Assembly: GCA_945862325.1 (NCBI GenBank)
Contig: CAMAXZ010000030.1
Location: forward strand, 1-49,493
DNA length: 49,493 nt
Source of the DNA: Klebsiella pneumoniae
GTDB taxonomy: Bacteria; Myxococcota_A; UBA796; SXON01
Direction: 5' to 3'
A model generated the notes under the pieces. It did not search any database. It was given only the letters and a program-made list of their open reading frames with translations, and was not told the DNA's origin. Position 1 is the stretch's first letter; every line of letters begins with the position of its first letter. Below are positions 15,968-24,523 of the stretch, piece after piece. Made by a program: the position numbers and the translations under genes.

Positions 15968-16721
15968 ACGCGCGGTCTTTCGCCCGACGCAACGCCGCGA
16001 AGCGGTCGTCGGGGTCGCGTGGCGGCGCCGCGCCCTCTTCGGCGGCGAGCCGCGCCCAGAGGCCCTCGAGGCTCGGGTCATCCCACCGAAGGAATAGGTT
16101 CGAAGCACGTTCTTCCGCGATCGTCGACGTCGTCGCGCCGGCCTGCCGCGCCGCGATGGCCGCGTCCCCGGGCGCGACCCTGCGTGAGAAGTCGAGGTTC
16201 GCCGACGTGTAGTCGTGCCCGCAGCACACCACGGTGTCGGCGGGCAGCGCGCGCAGGCGCGCCAGGGAGTCGCGCAGCTGCGCCGCGGTCCCTTCGAACA
16301 GCCGCCCGCAGCCGGCCCCGAAGAGCGTGTCGCCCGTGAACACGTGCGTCGCGAACACGAACGCCACGGCGCCGAGGGTGTGGCCGGGAACGAGCATGGC
16401 GCGCGCCGGCGGCAGTCCCGCGCCGCCGTCGTTCAGGGCGTCCCCTTCGTCGACCGCCTCGGTCTGGAGGGGCACCCGGAGTCGCCCGGCGTCGTACACG
16501 CTCGCCACGACGGGGATGGTCGGGTCGCCTCCGACGAGCGCCTCCACCCCCGCGACGTGGTCCGGGTGATGGTGCGTGCACCAGATCGCGCGGAGCCGGA
16601 CGCCGCCGAGCGCCGCGCGCACCGCGGCGCCGTCGGTCGGATCGACCACGACCGCGCCGTTGGGCCCTTCGACGATCCACGCATGGTTGTCCCGCCAGCA
16701 CCGCACCGCGCGCACGTCCAT
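15966..16721 (-). CDS. gloB: Hydroxyacylglutathione hydrolase (glyoxalase II)
   Basis: A 251-residue metallo-beta-lactamase-fold enzyme that hydrolyses S-lactoylglutathione to lactate and glutathione, the second step of methylglyoxal detoxification. The binuclear metal motif T-H-x-H-x-D-H is intact as THHHPDH (residues 49-55). Further ligands are in GHTLGAVAF, TGDTLFGAGCGRLFEGT (a GloB hallmark) and CGHDYTSANLDF. The C-terminal helical glutathione-binding domain follows with conserved RWDDPSL at its end. ATG 16721 is fixed by a GGAGG-type ribosome binding site and the N-terminal strand. The size matches GloB (about 250). It is divergent from the epimerase-type gene at 16807. Confidence 0.93.
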   Translation of the reverse strand: MDVRAVRCWRDNHAWIVEGPNGAVVVDPTDGAAVRAALGGVRLRAIWCTHHHPDHVAGVEALVGGDPTIPVVASVYDAGRLRVPLQTEAVDEGDALNDGGAGLPPARAMLVPGHTLGAVAFVFATHVFTGDTLFGAGCGRLFEGTAAQLRDSLARLRALPADTVVCCGHDYTSANLDFSRRVAPGDAAIAARQAGATTSTIAEERASNLFLRWDDPSLEGLWARLAAEEGAAPPRDPDDRFAALRRAKDRA

Positions 16722-16738
16722 GGGCGCCTCCGCACGGA

Positions 16739-16744
16739 AGTGTA
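16739..16744 (-). promoter_or_regulatory. -10-like element of gloB
   Basis: Reading leftward, TACACT ends 17 nt before the ATG at 16721 and is followed by a CGGAGGC ribosome binding site, an example of the leadered arrangement. Confidence 0.4.
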
Positions 16745-16795
16745 GTGCCGCTGTCGCTCCGGTGCGCGGCCCGTCGTCGCCGCGCCGGCGGTGAC

Positions 16796-16801
16796 TACCC
16801 A
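16796..16801 (+). promoter_or_regulatory. -10-like element of the TIGR01777 gene
   Basis: TACCCA ends 5 nt before the ATG at 16807 with no Shine-Dalgarno, so the mRNA is predicted to be leaderless. Confidence 0.35.
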
Positions 16802-16806
16802 CGCAC

Positions 16807-18183
16807 ATGCCTGTCTTCGAGCGCCGCTCTCCCATGCCCGTCGTCGCGCGACGCCTCTACGACTGGCACGCCGCGCCCGGCGCGTTCGCGCGGCTCGTCC
16901 CTCCGTGGGACTCGGTGGAGCTCGTGTCGTCGTCCGGCGAGTCCCTCGCGGACCGTGTGCTGGAGCTCCGGATGCGCCTCGGTCCCGCGCGGCTCGGGTG
17001 GCGCGCGGTGCACCACGACCACGTCGAGGGGGAGCGGTTCGCCGACCGCGCCGAGCGCGGGCCGTTCGCGACCTGGAACCACGAGCACGTGTTCCAGTCC
17101 GAGGCGGCTGGGAGCACCCTGATCGATCGCGTCACCTGGGAGCCGCCGCTCGGCGCGCTCGGGTTGGCGGTGGCCGGCGCTTCGATCGGATCGACCTTGG
17201 ATCGTGTCTTTGCGTTCCGTCACGCGCGGACCCGGGAGGACCTCTTGCGCCACGCCGACATCCGGCCTCGGACCATCGCCGTCACCGGGGCTTCCGGGCT
17301 CCTCGGCACCCAGCTCGTCGCGTTCCTCGGCGGTGGCGGCCATCGCGTGCGGCCGCTCGTTCGCCGGGCCCCACGGACCCCCGACGAGATCCGCTGGGAT
17401 CCGGACGCAGGGTCGATCGACGCGGCGGCGCTCGAGGGGGTCGACGCGGTGGTGCACCTCGCCGGCGAGAGCGTCGGGGACCGCTGGACCCCGGCGCGGC
17501 GGAAGGCAATCCTGGAGAGCCGTGAGAAGGGCACGCGGCTGCTCGCGAAGGCGCTCGCGGGGCTTTCGCGGCGGCCCGAGGTGCTCGTGAGCGCGAGCGC
17601 GGTCGGCATCTACGGCGACGACCGCGGCGACGAAGAGCTCGACGAGACCAGCACCCTCGGCACCGGCTTCCTCGCGGACGTGTGTCGGGCCTGGGAAGCC
17701 GCGACCGCCCCGGCGTCCGAGGCGGGCATTCGCGTCGTCCACGCGCGGCTCGGCGTCGTGCTCACGCCGCGCGGTGGCGCGCTCGCGAACCTCCTGCCGC
17801 CCGCGCGCCTCGGCGCGCTCGGGCCGGTCGGATCGGGGCGCCAGTACATGAGCTGGGTCGCGCCGGACGACGTGCTCGGTGCGCTGTTGCACGCGATCGT
17901 GTCCCCCGAGCTCTCCGGGCCGCTGAACGTCACGTCGCCGCGCCCCGTCCCCCAGGCGGAGCTCGCGCGCACCCTCGGGGCGGTCCTCCATCGGCCGTCG
18001 TTCATGCCGTTGCCCGCGTTCGCGGTGAAGCTGATGTTCGGCGAGATGGGCGAGTCCGTGCTCCTCGGCGGGCAACGGGTCCAGCCGAGCCGCCTCATCG
18101 CGTCCGGATACACGTTCGCGCGCCCGGACCTCGCGTCGGCGCTGGCGTTCGAGCTCGGTGTCCCGGCGCCGGGCCCGGGCTGA
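16807..18183 (+). CDS. TIGR01777-type sugar-nucleotide epimerase-like protein with SRPBCC domain
   Basis: A 458-residue fusion. Residues 1-145 form an SRPBCC (START-like) lipid/ligand-binding domain (FERRSPMPV, WRAVHHDHVEGERFAD, FATWNHEHVF). Residues about 155-458 are an extended short-chain dehydrogenase with the nucleotide motif TGASGLLG (160-167), the VVHLAGESVG block, ASAVGIYGD, and the C-terminal helix FMPLPAFAVKLMFGEMGE found in the YfcH/TIGR01777 family. The N-terminal fusion is known in this family, so it is not exceptional. The substrate is unknown; NAD(P) binding is expected. It is convergent with the THUMP methyltransferase, with 5 nt between stops. Confidence 0.88.
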   Translation: MPVFERRSPMPVVARRLYDWHAAPGAFARLVPPWDSVELVSSSGESLADRVLELRMRLGPARLGWRAVHHDHVEGERFADRAERGPFATWNHEHVFQSEAAGSTLIDRVTWEPPLGALGLAVAGASIGSTLDRVFAFRHARTREDLLRHADIRPRTIAVTGASGLLGTQLVAFLGGGGHRVRPLVRRAPRTPDEIRWDPDAGSIDAAALEGVDAVVHLAGESVGDRWTPARRKAILESREKGTRLLAKALAGLSRRPEVLVSASAVGIYGDDRGDEELDETSTLGTGFLADVCRAWEAATAPASEAGIRVVHARLGVVLTPRGGALANLLPPARLGALGPVGSGRQYMSWVAPDDVLGALLHAIVSPELSGPLNVTSPRPVPQAELARTLGAVLHRPSFMPLPAFAVKLMFGEMGESVLLGGQRVQPSRLIASGYTFARPDLASALAFELGVPAPGPG

Positions 18184-18188
18184 CCGGG

Positions 18189-19301
18189 TCAAACCTCGTC
18201 GACGACCCAGAACCCCACCTTCAAGCCGCCGTTGTTGAACGTCAACATGCGACGCGCGCGTGGATGGGCGAAGCGGGAGAGCAGGGGATCGGGGGAGAGC
18301 CACCCGGCGCGCCACCCGCGAAAGCGGTCGGCGAGGGTCCGGCCGAACGCGCGCCACGTGGCGTGCAGGGCCTGCGCCTCGCTGGCGAGGCGCACGCCGT
18401 AGGGCGGGTTCGTGAGCAGGAGGCCGGCGGTGGCCGGGGGCTCGACGTCCGCGACGTCGATTCGGCGAAGATCGAGCTCGATCTTCGCGCGTCGCGCATT
18501 CGACGCGGCCGCTGCGAGCACGCGCGCGTCGCGGTCGGCGCCGTGGAGCCGGGGGGACGGCCGCGGGCCCACGGCCGTCGGCGCCGCCTTGGGCGGCTTC
18601 TGGCCCTTCTTGTGGGGCGGGCCGGGCCACTCGTCGCACGCGAGCGCCCTGCCGACGAACGGGGAGCGACCCGCCGCGAGGAGCCCGGCTTCGATGAGGA
18701 TCGTCCCGGAACCGCAGAACGGGTCCAACAGGGGCTCGTCCGGGGTCCAGCCGGCCGCGCACAGGAGGCTTGCGGCGAGGTTCTCGCGGATCGACGCGGG
18801 GCCTTGCTCCGAACGCCACCCGCGGACGTGCAGCAGCTCGCCGCCGGCGTCGATCGACAGGGAGGCCTGGTCGTCCACGATGCGGAGCTGCACGCGCTGG
18901 GCGATCGCCGGCCGGCGCTCGCGGTCCATCACGCGGGGGCCCTTGATCGCCTCCGCGATCGCCTTCGACACCTTCTTCTCGGCCGCCTCGCGGAACCGCA
19001 GGCGGGATCGCTCCGCGGACGCCGACACGTCGAGCGTGGCGAACGGGTGTACGAGCGACTTCCAATCGCCCTTTCGCACGAGCCCAACCAGCTCGTCGGG
19101 CGTGCCGACCCGCCCTTCGCACACGACCAGCAACAGGCGCGCGGGGGTGCGCAAGCGGTGCGCGAGCGCGGCGCCCTCAGGGATCGTCGCCTCGAACGCC
19201 ACGCCTCCCGGCTCGATGGTGCCGTTCACGCCCGCCCGTTCGAGCTCACCCGCGACCACCTGCTCGAGCCCGGGCGCCGCCACTGCGTACCATTTCGGCA
19301 T
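18189..19301 (-). CDS. THUMP-domain class I RNA methyltransferase (RlmL/Trm-type)
   Basis: A 370-residue protein. The N-terminal third carries a THUMP-type RNA-binding domain (KWYAVAAPGLEQVVAGEL and the following beta strands to about 165). The C-terminal part is a Rossmann methyltransferase with LLDPFCGSGTILIEAG (motif I for S-adenosylmethionine) and LLTNPPYGVRLA (motif IV, NPPY for amino-group methylation). This is the layout of enzymes that make N2-methylguanosine in 23S rRNA (RlmL N-half) or tRNA. A basic Pro/Lys-rich insertion (HKKGQKPPKAA) interrupts the methyltransferase after motif I. A TACCCC element ends 6 nt before the ATG, suggesting a leaderless mRNA. Confidence 0.88.
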   Translation of the reverse strand: MPKWYAVAAPGLEQVVAGELERAGVNGTIEPGGVAFEATIPEGAALAHRLRTPARLLLVVCEGRVGTPDELVGLVRKGDWKSLVHPFATLDVSASAERSRLRFREAAEKKVSKAIAEAIKGPRVMDRERRPAIAQRVQLRIVDDQASLSIDAGGELLHVRGWRSEQGPASIRENLAASLLCAAGWTPDEPLLDPFCGSGTILIEAGLLAAGRSPFVGRALACDEWPGPPHKKGQKPPKAAPTAVGPRPSPRLHGADRDARVLAAAASNARRAKIELDLRRIDVADVEPPATAGLLLTNPPYGVRLASEAQALHATWRAFGRTLADRFRGWRAGWLSPDPLLSRFAHPRARRMLTFNNGGLKVGFWVVDEV

Positions 19302-19307
19302 GCCCGC

Positions 19308-19313
19308 GGGGTA
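19308..19313 (-). promoter_or_regulatory. -10-like element of the THUMP methyltransferase gene
   Basis: Reading leftward, GGATTACCCC contains TACCCC ending 6 nt before the ATG at 19301. No ribosome binding site intervenes. Confidence 0.35.
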
Positions 19314-19336
19314 ATCCGAAACGCCGGAGGGGGCGC

Positions 19337-21817
19337 CTACCCGACGGCGACCGTGGTCAGCCAGCGCTCGGTCGTCGCGGCGTCCGCGGGCCGCGCGTAG
19401 TGGTAGCCCTGCGCCGAGCCGCAGCCGAGCTTCACGAGCCGCGCGGCCTGGTCCGTGGTCTCCACGCCCTCCGCCACCGTCGTGAGCCCGAAGCAGCGCG
19501 CGAGCGCCACGACGCTCTCGACGATCTCCCAGTTGTCGACACCGTCGGCCGTCTCGGCGACGAAGCTGCGATCGACCTTCAACGTGGTGACCGGGAGGCT
19601 GTGGAGGCGCCCGAGGGACGAGGAGCCGGTGCCGAAGTCGTCGATGCAGGCGTCCACGCCCACGTCCCGCAGCGCCCGGAGCGCGCGCACCGTCATGTCC
19701 GGGTCGCGCATCGCGGCGCTCTCGGCGAGCTCGACGGTCAGTGAGGACGCGGGCAGGCCCGTGCGCGCCAGCACTTGCGACACCCTCGCGGCGAGGCCCT
19801 CGCGCTCGAGATCACGCGCGGAGAGGTTGATCGACATCCGGGCGTCGACGAGCGCGGGAAACCGCGCGCGCCACGCCGCCATCTGTTGTGCCGCGCGCGA
19901 GAGGACGAGGCGGGTGAGCGCCGGCGCGAGGCCGACCTGCTCGGCCACGGGGACGAACGCCGCCGGCGCGACGACGCCCAGACGAGGGTGCGTCCACCGC
20001 GCGAGCGCCTCCATCCCGAGGACGCGGCCCGTCTGGAGGCAGATGACCGGCTGGTAGTGCACGTCGAGCTCGCCCCGCGCGAGGGCCCGTCGAAGCTCGA
20101 CCTCGAGCTCCATGCGCAGGTGCGCGCGGTCCACGAGCTCGCTGCGGTGTGCGTGCGCGGCGTCCCCTCCGGCGGACTTCGCTTCGTACTGCGCGACGCA
20201 GGCGGCGCGGAGCAGGTCTTCCGCCGACGCCCCGACCTCCGCGCGCCGGGCCACGCCCGCGCTCGCCGTGACGCGGAGCTCCCCCGAGCCGATCCGGAGC
20301 GGCGCCCGTACGGCGTCGAGGGCGCGCGCGACGACCTCGCCCGGGTCGGCATCGGCGACCAGGATGGCGAACTCGTCCGCGTCGAGCCGCGCCACCAGCG
20401 AGCCGGACGGCGCGACCTCGGAGAGGCGGCGCGCGATCGCCGTGAGGAGCTCGTCGCCCACGGCGTGGCCCATGCCGTCGTTGATGGTGTTGAACCGGTC
20501 GAGGTCGAGCGCGATGACGGAGGCGCGGGGCCCCGCGGACGCCATGGCCTCCACCAGCGCGAGGCGGTTCGGGAGGCCCGTGAGCGGGTCGTGCGTGGCG
20601 AGGTGGCGCACCTGACGCGCGACGCGTCGCCGCTCTTCGACGTTGTGCGCGGTCACGCACCAGCCGGAGAAGGCGCCCGAGCTCTGGCGGATCGCGGAGT
20701 AGCGGACCTCGAACCACGCCCCGCCGAGCTGGACGTCCACGGCGGCGTGGTCGCCCGTGCGCGCCCGCGCCATCGCGGCGCCGACGTGCTTCGACGCGCG
20801 CTCCCCAAGCTGCGTCGCGAGGAACCCCGGCGCGATCTGCACCCCCCAGGCGCGCACGCCCAGGCGGACGGCCTCCGGGTTCGCGATGCGGACCATCCCG
20901 TCGGCGTCGAGCAGGGCGCAGGCGATCCCGCTGCCCTCGAAGATCGCGCGCAGGCTCGCTTCGGAGCTGCGGAGCGCGGCCTCCGCCTCTTGTTGGGGAG
21001 ACACGTCGGACAGGAACCCGGCGTAGAGCGCGCGGCGCGGGCGCCCGTCGGCGTCGGTGCCGCGGACGCGCCACCCGGAGAGTCGCAGGCTGCGCCACGA
21101 CCCGTCGGCGTGGCGCAAGCGCGTGGTCAGCTCGAATCTAGGCTCGTACCCGGCCGCGAGCACCGCCGGCAGATCCTCCGGGTGCACCCGCGCGGCGATG
21201 GCGTCGAGCGACACCGGGTCCGTGGGCGCGTCGCCGAGCAGCGCCAGCGCCGTGCGGTCGAGCGTGAGCAGTCGGGCCCGGATGTCGAACTCCCACACCC
21301 CCTCGCCGGTGGCGGCGACGGCGCGCGCGTAGCGCGCCTCCGCGGCGCGCGCGGCGCGAAGGGACTCGGCGCGGGCACACGCGAAGCGCACGGCGCGGTC
21401 GAGCAGGGCGGCGTCGAGCCCCCGCACCGGCAAGGCGTCGGTGAAGCCCGCGGCGATGGCGCGCGCGTCCGTGACCGGATCCGGCTCGGCCGTGACGAGC
21501 AGGGCCGGCGTGTCGCTGGCCCAGGTTCGCGCGATGGCGACGGTGGCGATCCCGTCGCGATCGGGCAGTCGCTCGTCGACGATCCAGAGGTCGTGGCCGC
21601 CCTGCGCCATCGCCGCGAGGGCGGCGGCGGAGTCCGAGACCAGGTCGACCCGGGCGCGGCGGCTGGGCATCGCCTCGAGGAGCTCGCAGAGCCACTCGGC
21701 GATGTCCGGGTCGGCGCAGGCGAGCACCACCCGAAAGCCCGGCCGTGGCCGAGCGGCGCGCGGCGTGGGCTGGCGATTCTCGCGGCCGCGGATCGGTGGG
21801 AACCAGGCAACGCTCAC
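19337..21817 (-). CDS. Receiver-PAS-PAS-GGDEF-EAL cyclic-di-GMP protein
   Basis: An 826-residue cytoplasmic protein: receiver-like domain (about 25-140, acceptor-like Asp in LWIVDERLPDRDG), two PAS domains (about 160-275 and 285-395), GGDEF (about 405-560) and EAL (about 575-820). The GGDEF motif is degenerate (RLDADEF in place of GGDEF), although DPLTGLPNR and the metal Asp of ALDLDRF remain, so cyclase activity is doubtful. The EAL domain keeps MEALARW, ELAESA, CIDDFGTG, KVDRSF and AEGVET, the residues for metal binding and catalysis, so I expect a cyclic-di-GMP phosphodiesterase. GTG 21817 with GAGGG before it is chosen; upstream the frame is antisense to the divergent gene. The receiver lacks an obvious partner kinase nearby. 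Confidence 0.9.
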   Translation of the reverse strand: MSVAWFPPIRGRENRQPTPRAARPRPGFRVVLACADPDIAEWLCELLEAMPSRRARVDLVSDSAAALAAMAQGGHDLWIVDERLPDRDGIATVAIARTWASDTPALLVTAEPDPVTDARAIAAGFTDALPVRGLDAALLDRAVRFACARAESLRAARAAEARYARAVAATGEGVWEFDIRARLLTLDRTALALLGDAPTDPVSLDAIAARVHPEDLPAVLAAGYEPRFELTTRLRHADGSWRSLRLSGWRVRGTDADGRPRRALYAGFLSDVSPQQEAEAALRSSEASLRAIFEGSGIACALLDADGMVRIANPEAVRLGVRAWGVQIAPGFLATQLGERASKHVGAAMARARTGDHAAVDVQLGGAWFEVRYSAIRQSSGAFSGWCVTAHNVEERRRVARQVRHLATHDPLTGLPNRLALVEAMASAGPRASVIALDLDRFNTINDGMGHAVGDELLTAIARRLSEVAPSGSLVARLDADEFAILVADADPGEVVARALDAVRAPLRIGSGELRVTASAGVARRAEVGASAEDLLRAACVAQYEAKSAGGDAAHAHRSELVDRAHLRMELEVELRRALARGELDVHYQPVICLQTGRVLGMEALARWTHPRLGVVAPAAFVPVAEQVGLAPALTRLVLSRAAQQMAAWRARFPALVDARMSINLSARDLEREGLAARVSQVLARTGLPASSLTVELAESAAMRDPDMTVRALRALRDVGVDACIDDFGTGSSSLGRLHSLPVTTLKVDRSFVAETADGVDNWEIVESVVALARCFGLTTVAEGVETTDQAARLVKLGCGSAQGYHYARPADAATTERWLTTVAVG

Positions 21818-21875
21818 ACCCTCGCATCGGACGCGGGAACCGCGTTCTTCAGTCTCCGTGGGGGCGGTCGCGAGA

Positions 21876-21881
21876 TATCTC
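21876..21881 (+). promoter_or_regulatory. -10-like element of the TGS1-like gene
   Basis: GATATCTC places TATCTC 6 nt before the GTG at 21888, the arrangement seen at other leaderless starts in this window. It supports a GTG start. Confidence 0.4.
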
Positions 21882-21887
21882 TGCGGC

Positions 21888-22736
21888 GTGGGTTCGGAGC
21901 GTCCGCACCGTGTGCGCGTAGCCGGCGTTCCGGCATGGGTGGACGCCCCGACGCTCCTCGGTCGTTCGGGCTGGCGCCGCGACGACGACGCCTGGTGCGC
22001 GGAGCTCGACGGCGCGTCGGCGGCCGACGTCGCGGCGCGGCTCCGGGGAGTCGGCCTGGGCGGGGCGCTCGTGGTGGTGGCGGTCGACCCGCCGCTGTCT
22101 CGCGACCTCGTGCGCGCGGCCCGCGCCGACGATGCGCGTCGGCGTCGGGTCACCTCGCCGGGCTTCTCGAGGTCGGCGACGCGCCTCGACGCGGAGGGGC
22201 GCTACTCGTTGACGCCGGAGGCGCTCGCGGTCGCGCTCGCCCGCCGCGTCGTCGCCTCGGGCGCGGCCACGGTGGTGGACGCCGGCTGCGGGGCTGGGGG
22301 AAACACGATCGCGTTCGCGTCGTCGGGCTTGTCGGTCGTGGCGATCGAGCGCGACGCGGCGCGGCTCGCCGACGCGCGCCACAACGCGCGGCGCTACGGC
22401 GTCGACGACCGGGTGCGGTGGGTGCACGGCGACGCGGTGGCCCTCGTCGGCCGGCTTCGGGCGGACGCGCTCTTCGTGGATCCGCCGTGGGGGGAGGCGT
22501 GGGACCGCGCACGCACGTCGCTCGCCGCCGTGCCGCCGCTGGCGGAGGTGCTCGCGGCGGCCGTCGGGCGCTACGCACGCGCGTGGGTGAAGCTGCCGCC
22601 GAGCTTCGATCCCGCCGAGCTGCCGGGCTTCGCGTTCGCCGCGGCGTTCGGCGTCGCCGACGGCGATCGTCGCCGCGTGAAGTTCGTCGTGGCGGACGGC
22701 CCGCTCGGCGGACGGTCAGGGCGCGCGGCTGTCTGA
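21888..22736 (+). CDS. TGS1-like (trimethylguanosine-synthase-type) RNA methyltransferase
   Basis: A 282-residue Rossmann methyltransferase. Motif I is VVDAGCGAGGNTIAFA (Asp131), close to the eukaryotic cap-hypermethylase signature D-A-F-C-G-x-G-G-N-T-I-x-F-A. The acidic loop IERDAARLADARHNARRYG and the catalytic LFVDPPWGEAW (D-P-P-W, Asp198) also match, including the Trp that stacks on a guanine. The first 110 residues form an extra N-terminal domain with no recognised family. The expected reaction is N2-methylation of a guanine; bacteria have no m7G cap, so a tRNA or rRNA substrate is likely. The GTG start is supported by the promoter-like element. The 3' end overlaps rlmN by 21 nt. Confidence 0.78.
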   Translation: MGSERPHRVRVAGVPAWVDAPTLLGRSGWRRDDDAWCAELDGASAADVAARLRGVGLGGALVVVAVDPPLSRDLVRAARADDARRRRVTSPGFSRSATRLDAEGRYSLTPEALAVALARRVVASGAATVVDAGCGAGGNTIAFASSGLSVVAIERDAARLADARHNARRYGVDDRVRWVHGDAVALVGRLRADALFVDPPWGEAWDRARTSLAAVPPLAEVLAAAVGRYARAWVKLPPSFDPAELPGFAFAAAFGVADGDRRRVKFVVADGPLGGRSGRAAV

Positions 22737-23801
22737 CGCGGTGTCGAGGGCCGTGCTCGAGCGCCGCGCCGCGAGCATGCCGCACGCCGAGTCCTGGTCC
22801 TGGCCCACCGAATACCGCCGCACCACGGGGACGCCGAGCACCTGCAGATCATCGAGGAAGCGCCGGAGCTCGTCGGGTGTGGCCCGCGCGAAGCCGTCGG
22901 GGCGGCTGTCGTTGACGTCGATCAGGTTGATCCGGAGGTGGAGGTCGCCGATGAGGCGCCGCAGCCCCTCGACCTCGTCGGGGCCCGTGTTCACGCCGCC
23001 GACCACCACCCACGCCACGGTGACCCGATCGTGGGCGATCGTCGCGTACTCGCGCAAGGCCGCCGCCAGCTCGCTCAGGGGCGTCCGCCCCGCGACGGGC
23101 AGCAGCGCGACCCGCCGCGCGGGGTCGGTCGACGTGAGGGACACGATGAGCTTGAACGGCTGGTTCTCGCGCGTGAACCGACGAATCTGGGGCACCAGGC
23201 CCACCGTGGAGATCGTGATGTTCTCTTTGGCGATGCGGCCGCCGGCGGGGTCGGACAACACGCGCGCGGCCTGGATGACGGCGTCGTAGGAGTGAAAGGG
23301 CTCGCCCTGCCCCATGAACACCGCGCCGCTGACCCGCCCGGGGGCCTCGTCGCGGACGGTCAGGAACGCCGCCACGATCTCCCACGGAGCGAGGTTGCGG
23401 GTGAGCCCGAGGCGGCCGGTGGCGCAGAACGCGCACTGCATCGCGCAGCCGACCTGGGACGACAGGCAGACGGTGTAGTGGTCGGCCTTGTGGAGGCCGA
23501 TGCGCACCGCTTCGGAGAGCGCGCCGTCCGGCGACCGGAACAGGTAGCGGACGCTCTTGCCTTCGCCGTCGGGCACGCGCTCGAGCACCTCGAGCCGCCG
23601 CCACGTCGCGTGCGCGTGCAAGGCGCGGACCAGCGCCTTCCTCGGCTCGCGGCGCGGCGTGGGGTCCTCCGCCCCGTCCGAGATGATCCGCGAGAGCACC
23701 TGCCGCGCCTCGGTGATCGAGCAGCGCTCTCCTCGCGCGTTCAACGCGGACACGAGGTCGTGCGGCAGGAGGCCGAGGAGGTGGATCGCGTCCATGGACA
23801 T
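22716..23801 (-). CDS. rlmN: 23S rRNA/tRNA adenine-C2 methyltransferase RlmN
   Basis: A 361-residue radical-SAM enzyme that methylates C2 of A2503 in 23S rRNA and A37 in some tRNAs. The iron-sulfur motif C-x3-C-x2-C is GCAMQCAFCATG. Other hallmarks are VFMGQGEPFHSYD, ITISTVGLVP, KLIVSLTSTD, the VINLIDVN-type block (LRINLIDVND) and the C-terminal Cys of DSACGML, which forms the methyl-carrying thioether intermediate. The start is ATG 23801 (another ATG is two codons later); a TATCGC element ends 8 nt upstream. The length is typical. It converges on and overlaps the TGS1-like gene. Confidence 0.94.
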   Translation of the reverse strand: MSMDAIHLLGLLPHDLVSALNARGERCSITEARQVLSRIISDGAEDPTPRREPRKALVRALHAHATWRRLEVLERVPDGEGKSVRYLFRSPDGALSEAVRIGLHKADHYTVCLSSQVGCAMQCAFCATGRLGLTRNLAPWEIVAAFLTVRDEAPGRVSGAVFMGQGEPFHSYDAVIQAARVLSDPAGGRIAKENITISTVGLVPQIRRFTRENQPFKLIVSLTSTDPARRVALLPVAGRTPLSELAAALREYATIAHDRVTVAWVVVGGVNTGPDEVEGLRRLIGDLHLRINLIDVNDSRPDGFARATPDELRRFLDDLQVLGVPVVRRYSVGQDQDSACGMLAARRSSTALDTASDSRAP

Positions 23802-23809
23802 GGACGCGG

Positions 23810-23815
23810 GCGATA
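23810..23815 (-). promoter_or_regulatory. -10-like element of rlmN
   Basis: Reading leftward, GGTTATCGC contains TATCGC ending 8 nt before the ATG at 23801; no clear Shine-Dalgarno. Confidence 0.35.
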
Positions 23816-23975
23816 ACCTCCCGCGGTCGAACCGGTCGGGCACACGATCGACCACGCGAAGACACACGAAGGCGGCTCCGCGTCAGTTGGGTTTGGTTTT
23901 TGCGTCAAACGTACCATCGGTGGCGACCGGGGTGTGAAGCGATCGTCAAGCGCTTGCGCCGCCGGACCCCGCGGG

Positions 23976-23981
23976 TACGAT
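23976..23981 (+). promoter_or_regulatory. Promoter of the MerR-type gene
   Basis: TACGAT ends 8 nt before the ATG at 23990 and lies 16 nt after TTGCGC, a plausible -35. A second promoter-like TACCAT at 23911-23916 lies further upstream in the same 188-nt divergent region. Confidence 0.45.
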
Positions 23982-23989
23982 TGTCCGCG

Positions 23990-24454
23990 ATGGACGCACG
24001 ACTGCTCGAATCCTCGCGCTCGGCGGAGTTCACCCTTCCCGGGCTTTGCGAACGGGTTCGGGATGTCCTGTCTCGCCTTCCTCGGGCGTCCGCGGACGAG
24101 CGCGTGACGCTCTTCCCCGACGAGCGCACGTTGCGCTACTACCGCAGCCTCGGACTGCTCGATCCGCCGCTGCGTCAGAACGGCCGTGAAGGTGTGTACG
24201 GGTTTCGTCACCTGCTCCAGGCGTGCGCGGTCAAGGTGCTCCAGGCCGACGGGCTGACCCTGGCGCAGGTGCGTCGCCAGCTCGCGGGCGCGAGTACGCT
24301 CTCCATCGAGTCGATCGTCGAGGGCGCGTCGGTCGAGGGCCCGCGGCGGTCGTTGCTGACACGGGAGCTGCGTCCGGGCGTGGTCGTCACCGTCGACCCC
24401 GCGCGCGTACCGGACCCGGAGCAGCTGCTCGCGCGGATCGCGCAGGCCGTCTGA
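23990..24454 (+). CDS. MerR-family transcriptional regulator
   Basis: A 154-residue protein with a MerR-type winged helix: ERTLRYYRSLGLLDPP (helix-turn-helix and the R-Y-Y motif), then the wing GREGVYGFRHL and the helix QADGLTLAQVRRQL. About 40 extra residues precede the DNA-binding domain, with LFPDERTL leading into it, which is longer than a standard MerR N-terminus. The C-terminal 50 residues lack the metal-binding cysteines of MerR, CueR or ZntR, so the effector is unknown. The start is set at ATG 23990 by the TACGAT element; the frame is open upstream to 23900. It lies 69 nt before the ferredoxin-MBL gene, a possible target. Confidence 0.82.
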   Translation: MDARLLESSRSAEFTLPGLCERVRDVLSRLPRASADERVTLFPDERTLRYYRSLGLLDPPLRQNGREGVYGFRHLLQACAVKVLQADGLTLAQVRRQLAGASTLSIESIVEGASVEGPRRSLLTRELRPGVVVTVDPARVPDPEQLLARIAQAV

Positions 24455-24523
24455 ACACGGGGTTGGTGGGGTCGTGGCATCAGACCAGGTTGACCGTGCC
24501 TTTTCGGTGGTGAGCTTGGGGGG

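Noticed and set aside
19818..22153. Upstream extension of the GGDEF/EAL protein to 22153
   Set aside because: The added 112 residues are low-complexity Ser/Arg/Thr, antisense to the TGS1-like gene; the GTG at 21817 gives a normal receiver start.
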